A DNA stretch of 64,000 bases from Marivirga lumbricoides (GTDB lineage: Bacteria; Bacteroidota; Bacteroidia; Cytophagales; Cyclobacteriaceae). Location: contig NZ_BMEC01000002.1 in NCBI RefSeq assembly GCF_014636295.1, positions 124,001-188,000 on the forward strand. Reading direction: 5' to 3'. The translations under genes and the position numbers were made by a program. Shown piece by piece: positions 1-9,029 of this stretch (position 1 is the first letter of the stretch; every line of letters begins with the position of its first letter). Below the pieces are notes generated by a model. It did no database searches. It was not told the origin of the DNA and worked only from the letters and a program-made list of their open reading frames with translations.

Positions 1-1238
1 TTTTCAGAGGCTCAGCTGCAACAATAGCACTTACCCAACAACTGGATTTAACTGCCTTCTATAGCTATAACGCTATAAATGCTAGTGTAGAGTTTGATTC
101 AGCACGAAGCACGGAAAAATTCTTTACCTCCATCAGGCTGGCAGGATTTCATAGAACTGCCTCTGAACTGGCTGGAAAAAATGCTATACAATCACAGGAT
201 TTTGGTGGCAACCTATTGTTTCACACCAAAGCTGAAAACCTCAATATTGGCTTAAACTATGTTCAAACAATGTATGAAAAAGAGTTTATCAGAAATCCCA
301 GGAAGTACAATCAGTTTGAATTTGCAGGAAAGCTCAATAGAAATGTTGGCTTATTTGCTAATTATTATTGGCGCAACTTTCATTGGTTTGGAGAAGCTGC
401 TATAAGCCAGTCGAAAGGAATTGGAGCTATTGGTGGCTTTATTGCTTCCATCTCTCCCGATTTACAAATGAGCTTTATACTCAGAAATTATGATAGAGAC
501 TTTCACTCCTTTTACGGTACTGCTTTTGGTGAAAGCACCAGGAATATTAATGAAAAAGGTGTTTTCTGGGGCTTAAAATTCCAGCCCAACAGGAAGTTTA
601 TAGTGTCAGCTTATTACGACAGATTTAAATTTCCATGGCTTCGCTTCAGAGTAGATGCCCCATCAACAGGCAATGAATTCCTGAGCAGAATTGCCTACAA
701 TATCAACCGAAACATTTCACTGTACGGTCAGGTACGGGTAGAAAATAAGGAAAGAAACAGTGAAAAGGCTAATGACCCGGTGATTTATGGTTTATCAACT
801 GGGCAAAAAAGAAATTATATCTTAAATTTAGATGTTAGACCAAAAAGTATTGTATCTATAAAATCCAGAATTCAGTTTAGTGAGTTTCTCTTTAATGAGA
901 GATATAGCAATGGAGTAGCGTTAATTCAAGACCTAAACTTTGATTTTGGGAAATTAAGATTAAGTACCCGCTATGCTATTTTTGAAACTGATGATTTTGA
1001 AAACAGGCAGTACGTTTACGAAAAAGATGTTTTATATGCTTTTTCTATTCCTGCCTATCAAAATACGGGGGCCAGAACTTACGCCTTGTTGAAGTACAAA
1101 TTGTCTAAAAAGCTACAGATGTGGGCACGTTGGGCTCGGTTCAAATACCTGGATTTGGAAAAAATAGGAAAAGGAAACGAACAAATAGAGGGCAATACAA
1201 AATCAGAAGTTAAACTACAAATGATGTATCAATTTTGA
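1..1238 (+). CDS. Outer-membrane beta-barrel-like protein, C-terminal part (5' end outside window)
   Basis: The frame is open from the first bases of the window, so this is the C-terminal ~411 residues of a larger protein; the first possible internal start (TTG at 216) is not a real start. The sequence has many alternating hydrophobic/aromatic strands (for example NYYWRNFHWFGEAA) and ends in an aromatic residue (MYQF), typical of an outer-membrane barrel. The residues encoded upstream of 216 (GSAATIALTQQLDLTAFYSY, later a GFHRT motif) resemble the C-terminal barrel part of large Bacteroidota proteins that carry helix-hairpin-helix domains at the N-terminus. That assignment is from memory of the family and the HhH part is not visible here. 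The stop TGA overlaps the TTG start of the next lipoprotein gene, suggesting translational coupling. Confidence 0.7.
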   Translation, partial: FRGSAATIALTQQLDLTAFYSYNAINASVEFDSARSTEKFFTSIRLAGFHRTASELAGKNAIQSQDFGGNLLFHTKAENLNIGLNYVQTMYEKEFIRNPRKYNQFEFAGKLNRNVGLFANYYWRNFHWFGEAAISQSKGIGAIGGFIASISPDLQMSFILRNYDRDFHSFYGTAFGESTRNINEKGVFWGLKFQPNRKFIVSAYYDRFKFPWLRFRVDAPSTGNEFLSRIAYNINRNISLYGQVRVENKERNSEKANDPVIYGLSTGQKRNYILNLDVRPKSIVSIKSRIQFSEFLFNERYSNGVALIQDLNFDFGKLRLSTRYAIFETDDFENRQYVYEKDVLYAFSIPAYQNTGARTYALLKYKLSKKLQMWARWARFKYLDLEKIGKGNEQIEGNTKSEVKLQMMYQF

Positions 1239-1954
1239 AAAAGCTACTGACTTTCACATTAATGGCTGTACTACTTTCAGGTTGTAAATACGAAACACCA
1301 CCTGAAATGGTGGTGGGAAAATGGCAGATTGTCAAAATTACTGAAAACGGACATGAAAACACTGCACAATTTGTTAATAAGTACAACAAATTTATCATCT
1401 TCTCGGAAGACGGCACTTATACTCGCGGAGTGCTTGACAGCCTTTCCAATAAAAGCTGGATGCTTTACTCAGAAAAAAATGAGCTACTCTTATTAAATGG
1501 TAGCCCCGTACAAGGTGTAAAGCAGTGGAAAATCAAAGCTTCTGATAATCAACTGGAATTGACTGACAAACATGGTCATTTTAAAATCCTGCTGAACAGA
1601 ATTGAAAACCTGCCGGAAATATCCATTAGAACTGAGAAGGATCTTATAGGAAAATGGATTGTGGATAAAGTAACTATCAACGGATATAACAACACAAAGG
1701 AGTATGCTTTTCCGGAAAGATGGATTCTACTGTCCAAGAATGGAAAGTTTTACAACGGAGGTAAAGATAACAATCAAAATACAGGTTACTGGCAGTTAGA
1801 CGAAAACCTGACCGCTATTAACTTCTTTAACAATAAAGAGACAGCGGAAACATTTATTTCATTTTATATAGATGATGACAGAATTTGGTATGAAAAGAAA
1901 GATGATGATAGAAATAAGCCTTCTGTAAGAATCTATTTTAAGAAAGAAATGTAG
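1235..1954 (+). CDS. Lipoprotein with two lipocalin-like repeats
   Basis: This 239-residue protein begins with a lipoprotein signal peptide ending in LLSGC, so it should be acylated at Cys17 and membrane-anchored. Two tandem domains follow, each starting with a (V/L)xGKW element (VVGKWQIVKIT near residue 26, LIGKWIVDKVT near 137) and each containing a GTY/GKF strand and a W..(Y/L) strand, as in small Bacteroidota lipocalin-like domains. The start is TTG, sharing TTGA with the stop of the upstream barrel gene (4-base overlap), so the two are probably co-translated. No catalytic residues are apparent. A ligand-binding or barrel-accessory role is only a guess from the overlap. Confidence 0.75.
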   Translation: MKKLLTFTLMAVLLSGCKYETPPEMVVGKWQIVKITENGHENTAQFVNKYNKFIIFSEDGTYTRGVLDSLSNKSWMLYSEKNELLLLNGSPVQGVKQWKIKASDNQLELTDKHGHFKILLNRIENLPEISIRTEKDLIGKWIVDKVTINGYNNTKEYAFPERWILLSKNGKFYNGGKDNNQNTGYWQLDENLTAINFFNNKETAETFISFYIDDDRIWYEKKDDDRNKPSVRIYFKKEM

Positions 1955-1968
1955 CGGCCTCAAGATTC

Positions 1969-2151
1969 TTAATTTATAAATGTTTTTATTGATAGCAGAT
2001 ACTTTTTCACTTGAGTTGAAAGCGTTTTAAGTAATTCTTCTTTATCAGATGAATAATTATTATAAATTCTATCTCTTGTATTCAATTCCAGTATAGTTTC
2101 CACGGGACATCTGTCAATATAAAAGTCACCTTGGGTTTTTATCTTTTTCAT
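1969..2151 (-). CDS. Possible small hypothetical protein (60 aa)
   Basis: An ATG-started 60-codon frame lies divergent from smc. The peptide is lysine-rich with a predicted C-terminal amphipathic helix (around EELLKTLSTQVKKYLLSI) and has no signal peptide. I do not recognise it. It fits exactly between the lipoprotein stop and the smc start and does not shadow another gene, which favours it being real. Composition alone cannot settle this. Confidence 0.4.
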   Translation of the reverse strand: MKKIKTQGDFYIDRCPVETILELNTRDRIYNNYSSDKEELLKTLSTQVKKYLLSIKTFIN

Positions 2152-2223
2152 TACGCAGTTATCCAAATAAATGATAAATTTGTTGTTCGCTTTTTTTAAG
2201 CAGAATACTTCTTTGGATACGAT

Positions 2224-5200
2224 ATGCAGCTTACCAAACTTGAAATTAAGGGATTTAAAAGTTTTGGTGATCGGATGGTCATCAATTTTGATAAAGGTAT
2301 TACCGGTGTTGTAGGCCCTAATGGATGTGGTAAATCCAATGTTGTTGATTCAATTCGTTGGGTATTGGGCGAGCAAAAATCAAGGATGCTCCGTTCCGAT
2401 AAAATGGAGAATATCATATTTAACGGGACCAAAAAGCGTAAACAGAGCAATCTGGCGGAAGTATCCCTTACTTTTAACAATACCAAAAATTTACTCCCTA
2501 CAGAATATTCAAACGTTACAATTACCAGAAGGTATTACCGTACCGGAGAAAGTGAATATTTGTTAAATGGTGTCACCTGCAGGTTAAAAGACATCACCAA
2601 CCTTTTTATGGATACCGGTATTAGCTCCAACAGCTATGCCATCATTGAATTAAAAATGGTGGATGATATCTTAACTGATAAGGATAACTCAAGAAGGGGA
2701 TTATTTGAAGAAGCTGCAGGGATAAGTAAGTTTAAAATAAGGAAGAAAGAAACGCTTAAAAAGCTTGAGGATACAGATACTGATCTGGAGCGGGTGGAAG
2801 ATCTTTTATTTGAGATTGAGAAGAACCTGAAATCTTTAGAAAAGCAAGCAAAGCAGGCGGAAAGGTATTATGAGCATAAGGCATCATACAAAGAAAAAAG
2901 TGTGCAACTGGCCAAGCAAACCGTTGCCGAAAAAAGAGATGTTTTCCTTAAGTTAACAAAGCAACTGGAAGCTGAAAATGATAAAAAGATAAGTCTTAAC
3001 AGGCAGTCAGCCGAGCAGGAAGCCACATTAGAGAAGGCAAAAGCGGACTTACTACAACAGGAAAAGTTACTGGCTTCCAGGCAGAAAGCTTTGAATGAAC
3101 ATGTCAATAAAATACGCCAGTACGAAAGCGAAAAAAAGATAAAAAATGAACGCTTACGCTTTCTGCAAGATAAAAGTGACAGCCTGAAGCAACAGATTGA
3201 TCAGGACAAACAAAGTAATGAACGGGCTGCATTCAGCATTAAAAGCTTAAGCCAGGAAAAAGAATCAGCAGAAAAGATTTTTTTCGAGACTGAGCAAAGA
3301 GTTCAAACGCTACAGGCTGAGTATGAAGCACAAAAAGCAAAGACTGCAGCCATCCGAGAAGAGGTAAATACACTTAACAGGCAGCAGAAAAGCCTGCAGG
3401 ATGAAGTATACCAGCTGAATAAATCTGTAGAGATCAAAGAAATTCAGCTTTCTTCAGTGAAGCAAGAACTGGAAAGAAGTACCAGCGACAGCTCAGAACA
3501 AAGCGCCAGTGTAGCAGAATTCGATTCTAAAATAAATAGTCTCTCCACTCTTTTAGCGGAGAAAAATGAATACCTTCAAAACCTAAAGAATAAGGAAAAC
3601 CACCTTAACCAGCAGCTTGAGGAAGGTAAACATACCATTGAGTTAATTAAGGAAGAACTTACCCAGTCATCCAGAAAGCTGGATGCGAGAGAGAACGAGT
3701 ATAACCTCACGAAATCTTTAGTAGATAACCTTGAAGGTTTTCCTGAAGCCATCAAATTTTTAAAGAAAAGCTCCAAATGGGGAAAGAATGCTCCCCTCCT
3801 ATCCGATGTATTAACCTGTTCGGAAGATTACAGGATCACCATAGAAAACTTTCTGGAGCCTTATATGAACTACTATATTGTAGAAACAGAAGCACAGGCC
3901 TATGAAGCGGTAAACCTATTGAGTGATGCCAGTAAAGGAAAGGCTCACTTCTTCATTCTGGATAGTTTCGAAAATTTCCAGCCTTCCGACACAAAACTGT
4001 ATGACAATGCTGTGGCAGCCACTGAAATTGTGGAGTTTGATGCTAAATACAAAAGGTTGATTGCCTATATTCTGGATAATGTATATGTGGTAAAAGGCGA
4101 TTATAACAAGATGCCTCAGGACAGGGAAAGCACTTTTATCACAGAAAGTGGAAAGGTGACGAAGCGTAAGTTTAGCATGTCCGGTGGTTCAGTAGGGCTT
4201 TTTGAAGGAAAGAGAATTGGTAGGGCTAAAAATCTGGAAAAGCTTCAGGAAGAAATTAAGCAGCTCAACAAAAAAATTACAGGAATTAAGGAGAGTCTGG
4301 AAACAAGGCAAAAAGACCTCGAAAACCTAAAACAGCATAGCTACAGGGAAAATATCGAGTTACTGCAAGCGGAAATTAATGAAGTAAATTCCGAATATGT
4401 ATCTGTTAAAACAAAACAGGAGCAGTTTGCTCAAATGTTAAGCACGGCCGCTAATAAAAGAGAAGGGCTGGAGGAGCAACAGGAAAGACTTACCGAAGAA
4501 ATAGAGGTGATAAAGCCTGAAGCGCAGGAAAAAACTGATCGTCTGAAAGATATTGAGCAGCGACTTAACCTCATTAGTGAAGACCTCAGCATCCAGGATG
4601 ACTTGTTAAGCCAGAAGTCTTCTGCTTACAACCAGGAGAATATTGAATTTCACCAGCAGCAAAACCGGGTGAATAGTCTGGAGCAGGAAATTGGTTATAA
4701 ACAAAATGCTTTTGAAAGTAGCAGCGAAAGGTTAGAGAAAAACACGGTACAGCTAAAGCAAAACGATGAAGACATTAAGCACCTTTTAGATACTGCCGAA
4801 AACAATGATGATGAGCTTCTCGGGATGTATGAAGAAAAGGAATCCATAGAGCTGGGTGTAAACGAGGTGGAAAAAGCGTATTACTCAGCCAGAGGGGAAA
4901 TTGATGAAATAGAAAAGCAAACCAGGCAAATTCAACGCAATAAAGAGCAGGTTGATACGCTATTGATGGAAATGCAAAATAATCTCAATGAGACCAAGCT
5001 GCAACTTAATAGTGTGAAAGAAAGGCTATCGGTAGAGTTTGATATCGATTTGGATAAAATAATGGCCGAACAGGATGAAGAGAGTGAGACGAATGCGCCA
5101 GATACCGAAGAATTAAGGCAAGAGGTTTCCCGCCTGAAGGAAAAGATGGAGCGCATGGGGCCAATAAACCCTATGGCCATGGAAGCCTACGAGGAAATTA

Positions 5201-5772
5201 AGGAAAGAAACGATTTCATTATCTCGCAGCGTGAGGATCTGAGAAATGCCAAGGAGTCTTTATTGAATACGATAAGTGAGATTGATGAGGTAGCGCGTAT
5301 TAACTTCATTGAAGCCTACGAGAAAATAAAAGAAAACTTCATGAAGGTTTTCAGGGCTCTGTTTACAGAAGAGGATGAGTGTGATCTTCAGCTTTCCGAT
5401 CCGGACAATCCGCTGGAATCCAAAATTGAAATTATGGCTAAGCCAAAAGGTAAAAGGCCATTAACTATTAATCAGCTATCAGGAGGAGAAAAAACATTAA
5501 CAGCTATTTCGCTACTTTTTGCAATTTACCTGCTGAAGCCGGCTCCTTTCTGTATTTTTGATGAGGTAGATGCTCCTTTGGATGATGCCAACATTGACAA
5601 ATTCAATAATATCATCAGAGAGTTTTCTAATGAGTCGCAATTTATAGTGGTAACACATAATAAGCGTACTATGTCCAGTACAGATATTATTTATGGTGTT
5701 ACCATGATAGAACAAGGAGTTTCACGCGTAGTGCCTGTAGATTTAAGGGATTTAGCAGATGCCGTGGAATAA
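2224..5772 (+). CDS. smc: Chromosome segregation protein SMC
   Basis: SMC is the ATPase core of bacterial condensin; it dimerises at its hinge and, with ScpAB, organises the nucleoid. The 1182 residues match the usual length. Walker A is GPNGCGKSN at residues 31-39. Long coiled coils run from about 170 to 500 and 680 to 1000. The hinge lies around 505-670 and ends in the FSMSGGSVGLFEG segment. The ABC signature LSGGEKTLTAISLL is followed by Walker B FCIFDEVDAPLDDAN near residues 1090-1125 and a D-loop. The ATG at 2224 gives the canonical N-terminus (MQLTKLEIKGFKSF). It appears monocistronic; a weak CTCC/GGAG hairpin follows the stop. Confidence 0.98.
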   Translation: MQLTKLEIKGFKSFGDRMVINFDKGITGVVGPNGCGKSNVVDSIRWVLGEQKSRMLRSDKMENIIFNGTKKRKQSNLAEVSLTFNNTKNLLPTEYSNVTITRRYYRTGESEYLLNGVTCRLKDITNLFMDTGISSNSYAIIELKMVDDILTDKDNSRRGLFEEAAGISKFKIRKKETLKKLEDTDTDLERVEDLLFEIEKNLKSLEKQAKQAERYYEHKASYKEKSVQLAKQTVAEKRDVFLKLTKQLEAENDKKISLNRQSAEQEATLEKAKADLLQQEKLLASRQKALNEHVNKIRQYESEKKIKNERLRFLQDKSDSLKQQIDQDKQSNERAAFSIKSLSQEKESAEKIFFETEQRVQTLQAEYEAQKAKTAAIREEVNTLNRQQKSLQDEVYQLNKSVEIKEIQLSSVKQELERSTSDSSEQSASVAEFDSKINSLSTLLAEKNEYLQNLKNKENHLNQQLEEGKHTIELIKEELTQSSRKLDARENEYNLTKSLVDNLEGFPEAIKFLKKSSKWGKNAPLLSDVLTCSEDYRITIENFLEPYMNYYIVETEAQAYEAVNLLSDASKGKAHFFILDSFENFQPSDTKLYDNAVAATEIVEFDAKYKRLIAYILDNVYVVKGDYNKMPQDRESTFITESGKVTKRKFSMSGGSVGLFEGKRIGRAKNLEKLQEEIKQLNKKITGIKESLETRQKDLENLKQHSYRENIELLQAEINEVNSEYVSVKTKQEQFAQMLSTAANKREGLEEQQERLTEEIEVIKPEAQEKTDRLKDIEQRLNLISEDLSIQDDLLSQKSSAYNQENIEFHQQQNRVNSLEQEIGYKQNAFESSSERLEKNTVQLKQNDEDIKHLLDTAENNDDELLGMYEEKESIELGVNEVEKAYYSARGEIDEIEKQTRQIQRNKEQVDTLLMEMQNNLNETKLQLNSVKERLSVEFDIDLDKIMAEQDEESETNAPDTEELRQEVSRLKEKMERMGPINPMAMEAYEEIKERNDFIISQREDLRNAKESLLNTISEIDEVARINFIEAYEKIKENFMKVFRALFTEEDECDLQLSDPDNPLESKIEIMAKPKGKRPLTINQLSGGEKTLTAISLLFAIYLLKPAPFCIFDEVDAPLDDANIDKFNNIIREFSNESQFIVVTHNKRTMSSTDIIYGVTMIEQGVSRVVPVDLRDLADAVE

Positions 5773-5956
5773 TATTCACCAGAGCTGCACTTTTTCTCCA
5801 AAGGAGGTTCAGGTTTTACTTAACTCTTCTTATTAATTCCGTATTTAGCAGACACTTTGGGAGATTTAAAATTATAATAAAATAGCACTTATTCATCTTT
5901 TATCTCTCAATGTCGTAATTATAGCTTCCAAACAAACTGATGCGATAAAAGTTTTA

Positions 5957-6817
5957 ATGGTAAATAAGCCATTTTTAACCAAACTGCCAGCCACAATGTC
6001 TGAAACCGAAAAAAAGTCCAGAAAAGTAGAAGATGCTATAGAAAAGCCGAAGTCAGCCCACGAAATTTTCATGGAGCAGGTAGAAAAAGGTGAATTAGAG
6101 CACAAGAGGCCCTCAAGAGGTTTATTTATGTCGGCTATAGCAGGAGGAATGGAAGTTGGCTTTACTTTGCTGTTGGTGGGAATTGTACACACCTTGTTCT
6201 ATGAGGAGATTTCAAAATCATATTTGGAAGTATTGTTGGCCATGGCTTATCCTATCGGTTTTATTTTTGTAATAATAGGTCGCTCAGAGCTTTTTACAGA
6301 GCATACCAACCTGGCTTTTGTTCCTGTTTTAAATAAATCAGCTACTTTTTCTAGTTTAGGGCGCGTTTGGACATTGGTATTTGTAGGCAACCTGGTGGGT
6401 GGATACCTTGTCTCTTTGATTCTATCTCTTCTGGGACCGGCTATGGACATTATTTCTTATGATACCTTCTATAAATTAGCCCATAAGCTGGTAGATTATA
6501 GTTTTGATATCATTCTGATTAGCAGCATTGTAGCTGGCTGGTTAATGGGTTTAGTTTCGTGGCTGGTGAGCTCATCGCAGGAAACCATCAGCAGGATTGT
6601 TGTAATAGTTATAGTTACTTTCTTAATTGGCATCGGTGGACTTCACCATTCTATAGTAGGTTCCATTGAAGTATTTGCCGGTCTTTTAGTCACTGACATA
6701 ACTTTTGCGCAATATGGCCACTTTCAATTATGGTCTACAATAGGCAACCTGATTGGCGGAGTTTTATTTGTTTCTGTACTTAAATTCAGCACGGTAAAGC
6801 CTGATAAAAAGGGTTAA
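5957..6817 (+). CDS. Formate/nitrite transporter (FNT) family membrane protein
   Basis: The FNT family consists of pentameric channels for formate, nitrite or related anions. After a charged cytoplasmic N-terminus of about 55 residues there are six hydrophobic segments. FNT-like features include GLFMSAIAGGMEVGFTLLL near residue 54, GRSELFTEHTNLAF near residue 111 and a GNLIGG element near the end. The long hydrophilic N-terminus and the ELFTEH motif place it in the less-studied YfdC-like branch rather than classical FocA. Substrate is not predictable. The start is ATG 5957; ATG 5996 (MSETEKKS) is a reasonable alternative. No operon partner is visible. Confidence 0.88.
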   Translation: MVNKPFLTKLPATMSETEKKSRKVEDAIEKPKSAHEIFMEQVEKGELEHKRPSRGLFMSAIAGGMEVGFTLLLVGIVHTLFYEEISKSYLEVLLAMAYPIGFIFVIIGRSELFTEHTNLAFVPVLNKSATFSSLGRVWTLVFVGNLVGGYLVSLILSLLGPAMDIISYDTFYKLAHKLVDYSFDIILISSIVAGWLMGLVSWLVSSSQETISRIVVIVIVTFLIGIGGLHHSIVGSIEVFAGLLVTDITFAQYGHFQLWSTIGNLIGGVLFVSVLKFSTVKPDKKG

Positions 6818-7165
6818 GAACCAACAGCGCACTCGAAAATGCTCTTAAACACATAGATATATATGTAAATAAATCTTATTTTAGTTATATTTCCTGCCTC
6901 GTTCAATCATCTTCACTTATTTAAGCTAATTACCTATTTTATTAAAAGAAATTAAGATAATACACTTCAGAGGAATTAAAATATATTCACTTCTAACCAT
7001 TCATCTCAAAATAGGGATATTAAAACAAAATTGAACAAACTTGCGCAACCATCAATCCTCAAAACCAGTAAACTAAAAAAATAAGATTATTACTATTTTT
7101 TTCATTCTCTTCATGACCATTTTTTTTTAATTGTTGAAGAGTATTTTTTAACAAAAGCAGGATGC
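6818..7165. other. AT-rich intergenic region upstream of the GntA-like operon
   Basis: About 350 bases without a gene. It is very AT-rich, with a short ATATATAT palindrome near 6856 and a run of T near 7122-7129. I see no coding signal and no convincing terminator for the upstream gene. It should contain the promoter of the 7.2-9.6 kb operon, but I cannot place a confident -33/-7 pair. Confidence 0.5.
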
Positions 7166-7182
7166 CTGTCAATAATTGACAG
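7166..7182. promoter_or_regulatory. Perfect palindrome upstream of the GntA-like gene, candidate operator
   Basis: CTGTCAATAATTGACAG is an 8+8 palindrome around one central base. It ends 23 bases before the ATG at 7206. A palindrome of this size and position fits a binding site for a dimeric repressor or activator near the transcription start of the operon. No regulator is identified. Confidence 0.45.
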
Positions 7183-7205
7183 AGCAAATAATGCACTTTT
7201 TAATA

Positions 7206-7883
7206 ATGGAAACTACCACACTAATACCCGATCGATTACAAGTTTTTAAAGAATTTGAGAACTTTATTGTAGCACAGGATCATCCTTGTCTGATGGCGCA
7301 ATCTGTATTTAAAATGGGAGAAGTTGAACTTCATACCTATGAAAAATTAGGAGATAAAGTAACAACTACCCTCATTCTGGAAGACTTAGGCAATTACATT
7401 AAGGATTATAACTTTAAAGACAATAACTTCCAAACTTTCATAGCCTCTTTCCCTAATGAAGCTTATCCTTCAGAAGAATTTTTTGAGCAGGCTTTATGGG
7501 AGCAGTTGCAGCTTTTACACAATCAGGATACAGAAAGTTGGGATAAAACTGTGAGCAACAATCCGGAAGATAAAAACTTTAGCTTCAGCATATTAGGAAA
7601 GGCTTTCTATATTGTAGGTATGCATCCTGAAAGCTCAAGATATGCCAGAAGAAGCCCCTACCCAACTATTATATTTAACCTCCACTGGCAATTTGAAAAG
7701 TTGCGCGACATGAAAGCTTATGAAAATGTGAGGGATAAAATAAGGGAAAGAGATAAAGCACTGCAAGGGCACATTAACCCTGTACTGGAAGATTTTGGAA
7801 AAAGCAGTGAAGCACTTCAATACAGCGGTCGCAATGTTAATAAAGAATGGAAATGCCCTTTTCATGCTAAAAATAAGGAGTGA
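7206..7883 (+). CDS. YqcI/YcgG family protein, GntA/DcsA-like heme N-hydroxylase homologue
   Basis: This 225-residue protein belongs to the YqcI/YcgG family. Characterised members are heme-dependent N-oxygenases: DcsA hydroxylates L-arginine in D-cycloserine synthesis, and GntA hydroxylates the cyclic guanidine of pre-guanitoxin. Family features include an N-terminal helix with a HPCLMAQS element, the central FYIVGMHPESSRYARRSPYP segment (conserved HP, SR and RR), and the C-terminal CPFH motif. The ATG at 7206 is preferred; the TTG at 7176 lies inside the palindrome, and ATG 7191 is possible. It is the first gene of a tight operon: its stop TGA shares one base with the next ATG. The expected reaction is N-hydroxylation of a guanidine or amine, but the substrate is unknown. 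Confidence 0.85.
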   Translation: METTTLIPDRLQVFKEFENFIVAQDHPCLMAQSVFKMGEVELHTYEKLGDKVTTTLILEDLGNYIKDYNFKDNNFQTFIASFPNEAYPSEEFFEQALWEQLQLLHNQDTESWDKTVSNNPEDKNFSFSILGKAFYIVGMHPESSRYARRSPYPTIIFNLHWQFEKLRDMKAYENVRDKIRERDKALQGHINPVLEDFGKSSEALQYSGRNVNKEWKCPFHAKNKE

Positions 7884-8389
7884 TGAAAAGCGTAGACCAA
7901 CACACTAAAACCAAAAAAGAACTGATATTTGATTTCATTCAGGCAAACCCGATCGCAAATATTATTGTAAGCGGAAATGACTTCTTAACCACCACTGTAC
8001 CTATTTTAACTAAAGGTACAGCTGATGAATTTGTGCTTTACGGACATATGGCTAAGCATAATGCGCAGTATAAATACCTGGAAAACAAGAAAAGAGCTTT
8101 GATCATTTTCCAGGAAAAAGATTTATGTACTTCGGCATTGGATACTCCTGAGGCACAGTCTGAAACAGAATTTTCCGCTGTGCACATTAATGGGGAATTA
8201 AAGCTCCAGACAGAGGAAGAGTTGAGGAGTAGCCTGGAAAAAACGTTCGAGCGCCTCAGGCTATTTTATGGTAAAGAAAATACCTGTACCGAAAAAATAA
8301 ACACCATCATTGAACGACAAATGCATCTTATAACCGGATTTTGGTGTTACCCAAACCTTACAAGTCCGGTTTCAAGACTTGTACAATAA
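7883..8389 (+). CDS. PaiB-like FMN-binding split-barrel protein, short form
   Basis: PaiB-family proteins have a flavin-reductase-like split barrel and are annotated as FMN-binding negative regulators, though few have been studied. This 168-residue copy keeps the N-terminal motif (FIQANPIANIIVS), the T..PIL strand, YGHMAKHNAQ and the C-terminal (L)ITGFWCYP. It lacks the YVSxSWY...TWDY segment, which is replaced by a divergent stretch at about residues 78-95, so its flavin site may be altered. It is preceded by AAGGAG and its ATG overlaps the upstream TGA by one base. The next gene is a longer paralogue, so the two may form a heterodimer. Confidence 0.8.
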   Translation: MKSVDQHTKTKKELIFDFIQANPIANIIVSGNDFLTTTVPILTKGTADEFVLYGHMAKHNAQYKYLENKKRALIIFQEKDLCTSALDTPEAQSETEFSAVHINGELKLQTEEELRSSLEKTFERLRLFYGKENTCTEKINTIIERQMHLITGFWCYPNLTSPVSRLVQ

Positions 8390-8408
8390 TCTTAAGAAAA
8401 GAAGTAGT

Positions 8409-9029
8409 ATGTTTCAATCTGAAAAATATAAAAAGAGCGATAGAGATTTCACTTTTAATTTCATCAAAACACATCCTTTTGCCACATTTGTTACCTCAGA
8501 GAAAGACTTAATAGCTACTCACATCCCTATTTTGCTAAAGGAAGATGCAGAGGAATTTACTCTCTACGGACATATAGCCAACCAGAATGAGCAACTGAAG
8601 GATTTGAAAAATGGGGTAAAAGCTTTACTTATTTTTAAAGGGCCGGACAGTTACGTCTCTTCCTCCTGGTACCAGGAGAAGAATATAAGCACCTGGGATT
8701 ATACTGCACTGCACATCAACTGCAGCTTAAAAGTGCAGACAAGTGACGAATTGGTAGAAAGCCTTAAGCGATTGGTATATCATTTTGAGAAAGATCGCCA
8801 CGACCCACTACTTTATCATGAGCTGCCCAAAGAAATGCTTGAAGATCATCTTAAGCGGATTACAGGTTTTTGGCTGTATCCGGAACGAATACAAGGGATT
8901 GCAAAACTTCACCAGGGTTTTAAAAAAGAAGACATTTATAACATTACAAAGGAGCTGGAAAAAGAGGAAAACTACCAGGCTTCCGAAATAAGCAAACAAT
9001 TGAAAGAAATTCATGGCACAGATCATTGA
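8409..9029 (+). CDS. PaiB family FMN-binding protein, full-length form
   Basis: The 206-residue protein shows the full PaiB pattern: FIKTHPFATFVTSEKDLIAT, LYGHIANQNEQ, LLIFKGPDSYVSSSWYQ, STWDYTALHI and ITGFWLYPERI. The GPxxYVSxSWY and TWDY elements form part of the flavin pocket in this fold. The ATG at 8409 follows an AAGAAAAGAAG purine tract; the upstream TTG at 8379 overlaps the previous gene and is less likely. It is a diverged tandem paralogue of the gene before it and overlaps the DUF1989 gene by 17 bases, so all four genes should be co-transcribed. It could be a regulator or a flavoenzyme acting on the product of the hydroxylase. Confidence 0.88.
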   Translation: MFQSEKYKKSDRDFTFNFIKTHPFATFVTSEKDLIATHIPILLKEDAEEFTLYGHIANQNEQLKDLKNGVKALLIFKGPDSYVSSSWYQEKNISTWDYTALHINCSLKVQTSDELVESLKRLVYHFEKDRHDPLLYHELPKEMLEDHLKRITGFWLYPERIQGIAKLHQGFKKEDIYNITKELEKEENYQASEISKQLKEIHGTDH

